This document shows positions 19,301 to 19,573 of a stretch of 19,573 nt of DNA, one piece after another (the stretch's first letter is position 1; each line of letters starts with the position of its first letter). Source of the DNA: 40CM-4-65-16 sp035279785 (GTDB taxonomy: Bacteria > Chloroflexota > Dormibacteria > Dormibacterales > Dormibacteraceae); the NCBI GenBank assembly GCA_035279785.1, contig DATEHC010000149.1:1-19573 (forward strand), given 5' to 3'. Below the pieces are notes generated by a model. It was not told the DNA's origin. It saw nothing but the letters and a program-made list of their open reading frames with translations, and searched no databases. The translations under genes were made by a program, and so were the position numbers.

Positions 19301-19573
19301 ATGTGGAAGAACCGCCTCAAGCCCTACGACTGGCTGTCCAAAGACCAGGTCAACGCCATCCACGAGCAGGCCATGACCATCCTCGAGGAGATCGGAGTCG
19401 ACTTCCTCCACGAACAGGCCCGCGACCTCTTCGCCAGTGCCGGGATGCGCGTCGAGGACAACCGCGTCAGGTTCGAGCGGGCCTGGGTGCTGGAGCAGGT
19501 GGCGAAGACGCCCGCCACGTTCGAGCTCCATGCGCGCAACTCGAAGCGCACCGTGACCCTGGGCGGCGACAAC
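19301..19573 (+). CDS. Trimethylamine/glycine betaine methyltransferase family protein (MttB-like), N-terminal fragment
   Basis: 91 codons, open to the window edge. The fragment shows the usual MttB-superfamily opening: LKPYDWLSKDQVNAIHEQAM and TILEEIGVDFLHEQARDLFASAGMRVEDNRVRFERAWVLEQVAKTPATFELHARNSKRTVTLGGDN, i.e. a helical pair, 'ILEEIGV', then the 'FxLxARN' segment. The full enzyme is near 480-500 aa. Family members move a methyl group from trimethylamine (pyrrolysine enzyme), glycine betaine (MtgB type) or other quaternary amines to a corrinoid protein. The position of the pyrrolysine codon lies outside this window, so the class cannot be told. ATG 19301 is chosen; TTG 19289 is also in frame. 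It is divergent from the helicase gene. Confidence 0.85.
   Translation, partial: MWKNRLKPYDWLSKDQVNAIHEQAMTILEEIGVDFLHEQARDLFASAGMRVEDNRVRFERAWVLEQVAKTPATFELHARNSKRTVTLGGDN

Noticed and set aside
1..19573. Mobile element, prophage, toxin-antitoxin or defence island
   Set aside because: I found no transposase, integrase, phage structural gene, toxin-antitoxin pair or recognised defence gene set; the lone helicase is not enough.

Overview
This is a GC-rich bacterial chromosome segment with frequent GTG/TTG starts and very tight packing. It contains 18 complete protein genes, two genes cut by the window edges, and one possible micro-ORF. I see no tRNA, rRNA, CRISPR array, transposase or phage gene. 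The gene content (Gly/Ser-rich lipoproteins, a two-permease quaternary-amine importer, a lone MttB-type methyltransferase, DinB/VOC/GNAT paralogues) and apparent leaderless starts suit a soil Chloroflexota/Dormibacterota or deep actinobacterial (Thermoleophilia-like) lineage. That placement is inference; the window holds no phylogenetic marker.

Layout. 1-582 (-) is the N-terminal half of CobT (cobalamin lower-ligand activation). It is followed by an MmcQ/YjbR protein (+) and a GlsB/YeaQ membrane protein (-). 1334-5870 is a divergent quaternary-amine (OpuC/ProVWX-type) ABC importer module: leftward, the ATPase and an overlapping flavin disulfide oxidoreductase; rightward, two permeases, a 25-codon micro-ORF and a substrate-binding lipoprotein. 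A perfect 17-bp palindrome fills almost all of the 20-bp gap between the two arms. 5886-7557 holds a DinB-like protein, a VOC protein and a lipoate-ligase-family protein. 7556-9711 is an MFS exporter translationally coupled to a phospholipase C/acid-phosphatase-type phosphoesterase. 9779-11752 (-) holds a GNAT, a PaaI-type thioesterase and a double-GNAT protein. 11830-12702 (+) is a sugar-isomerase-like TIM barrel. 12774-15786 (-) is an acyl-CoA synthetase behind a large lipoprotein. 15825-16223 (+) is a small lipoprotein. 16303-19159 (-) is a HIT protein behind a zinc-ribbon UPF1-like SF1 helicase. 19301 to the end (+) is the start of a trimethylamine/betaine methyltransferase family gene.

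The main hidden signal is a family of intergenic palindromes with the core AGTCCGGACT. All five full copies, plus one half copy, lie in the three non-overlapping convergent gaps of the window and nowhere else that I found. In each gap two elements sit with centres exactly 43 bp apart and can pair into a long hairpin that nearly fills the gap. This looks like a REP/BIME-like or bidirectional-terminator family specific to convergent 3' ends.

A second theme is promoter architecture. Seven genes without a usable Shine-Dalgarno have a TAnnnT -10-like hexamer ending 6-10 nt before the start codon, which suggests leaderless or near-leaderless transcripts. In two cases the hexamer is built from the TAG stop codon of the gene upstream.
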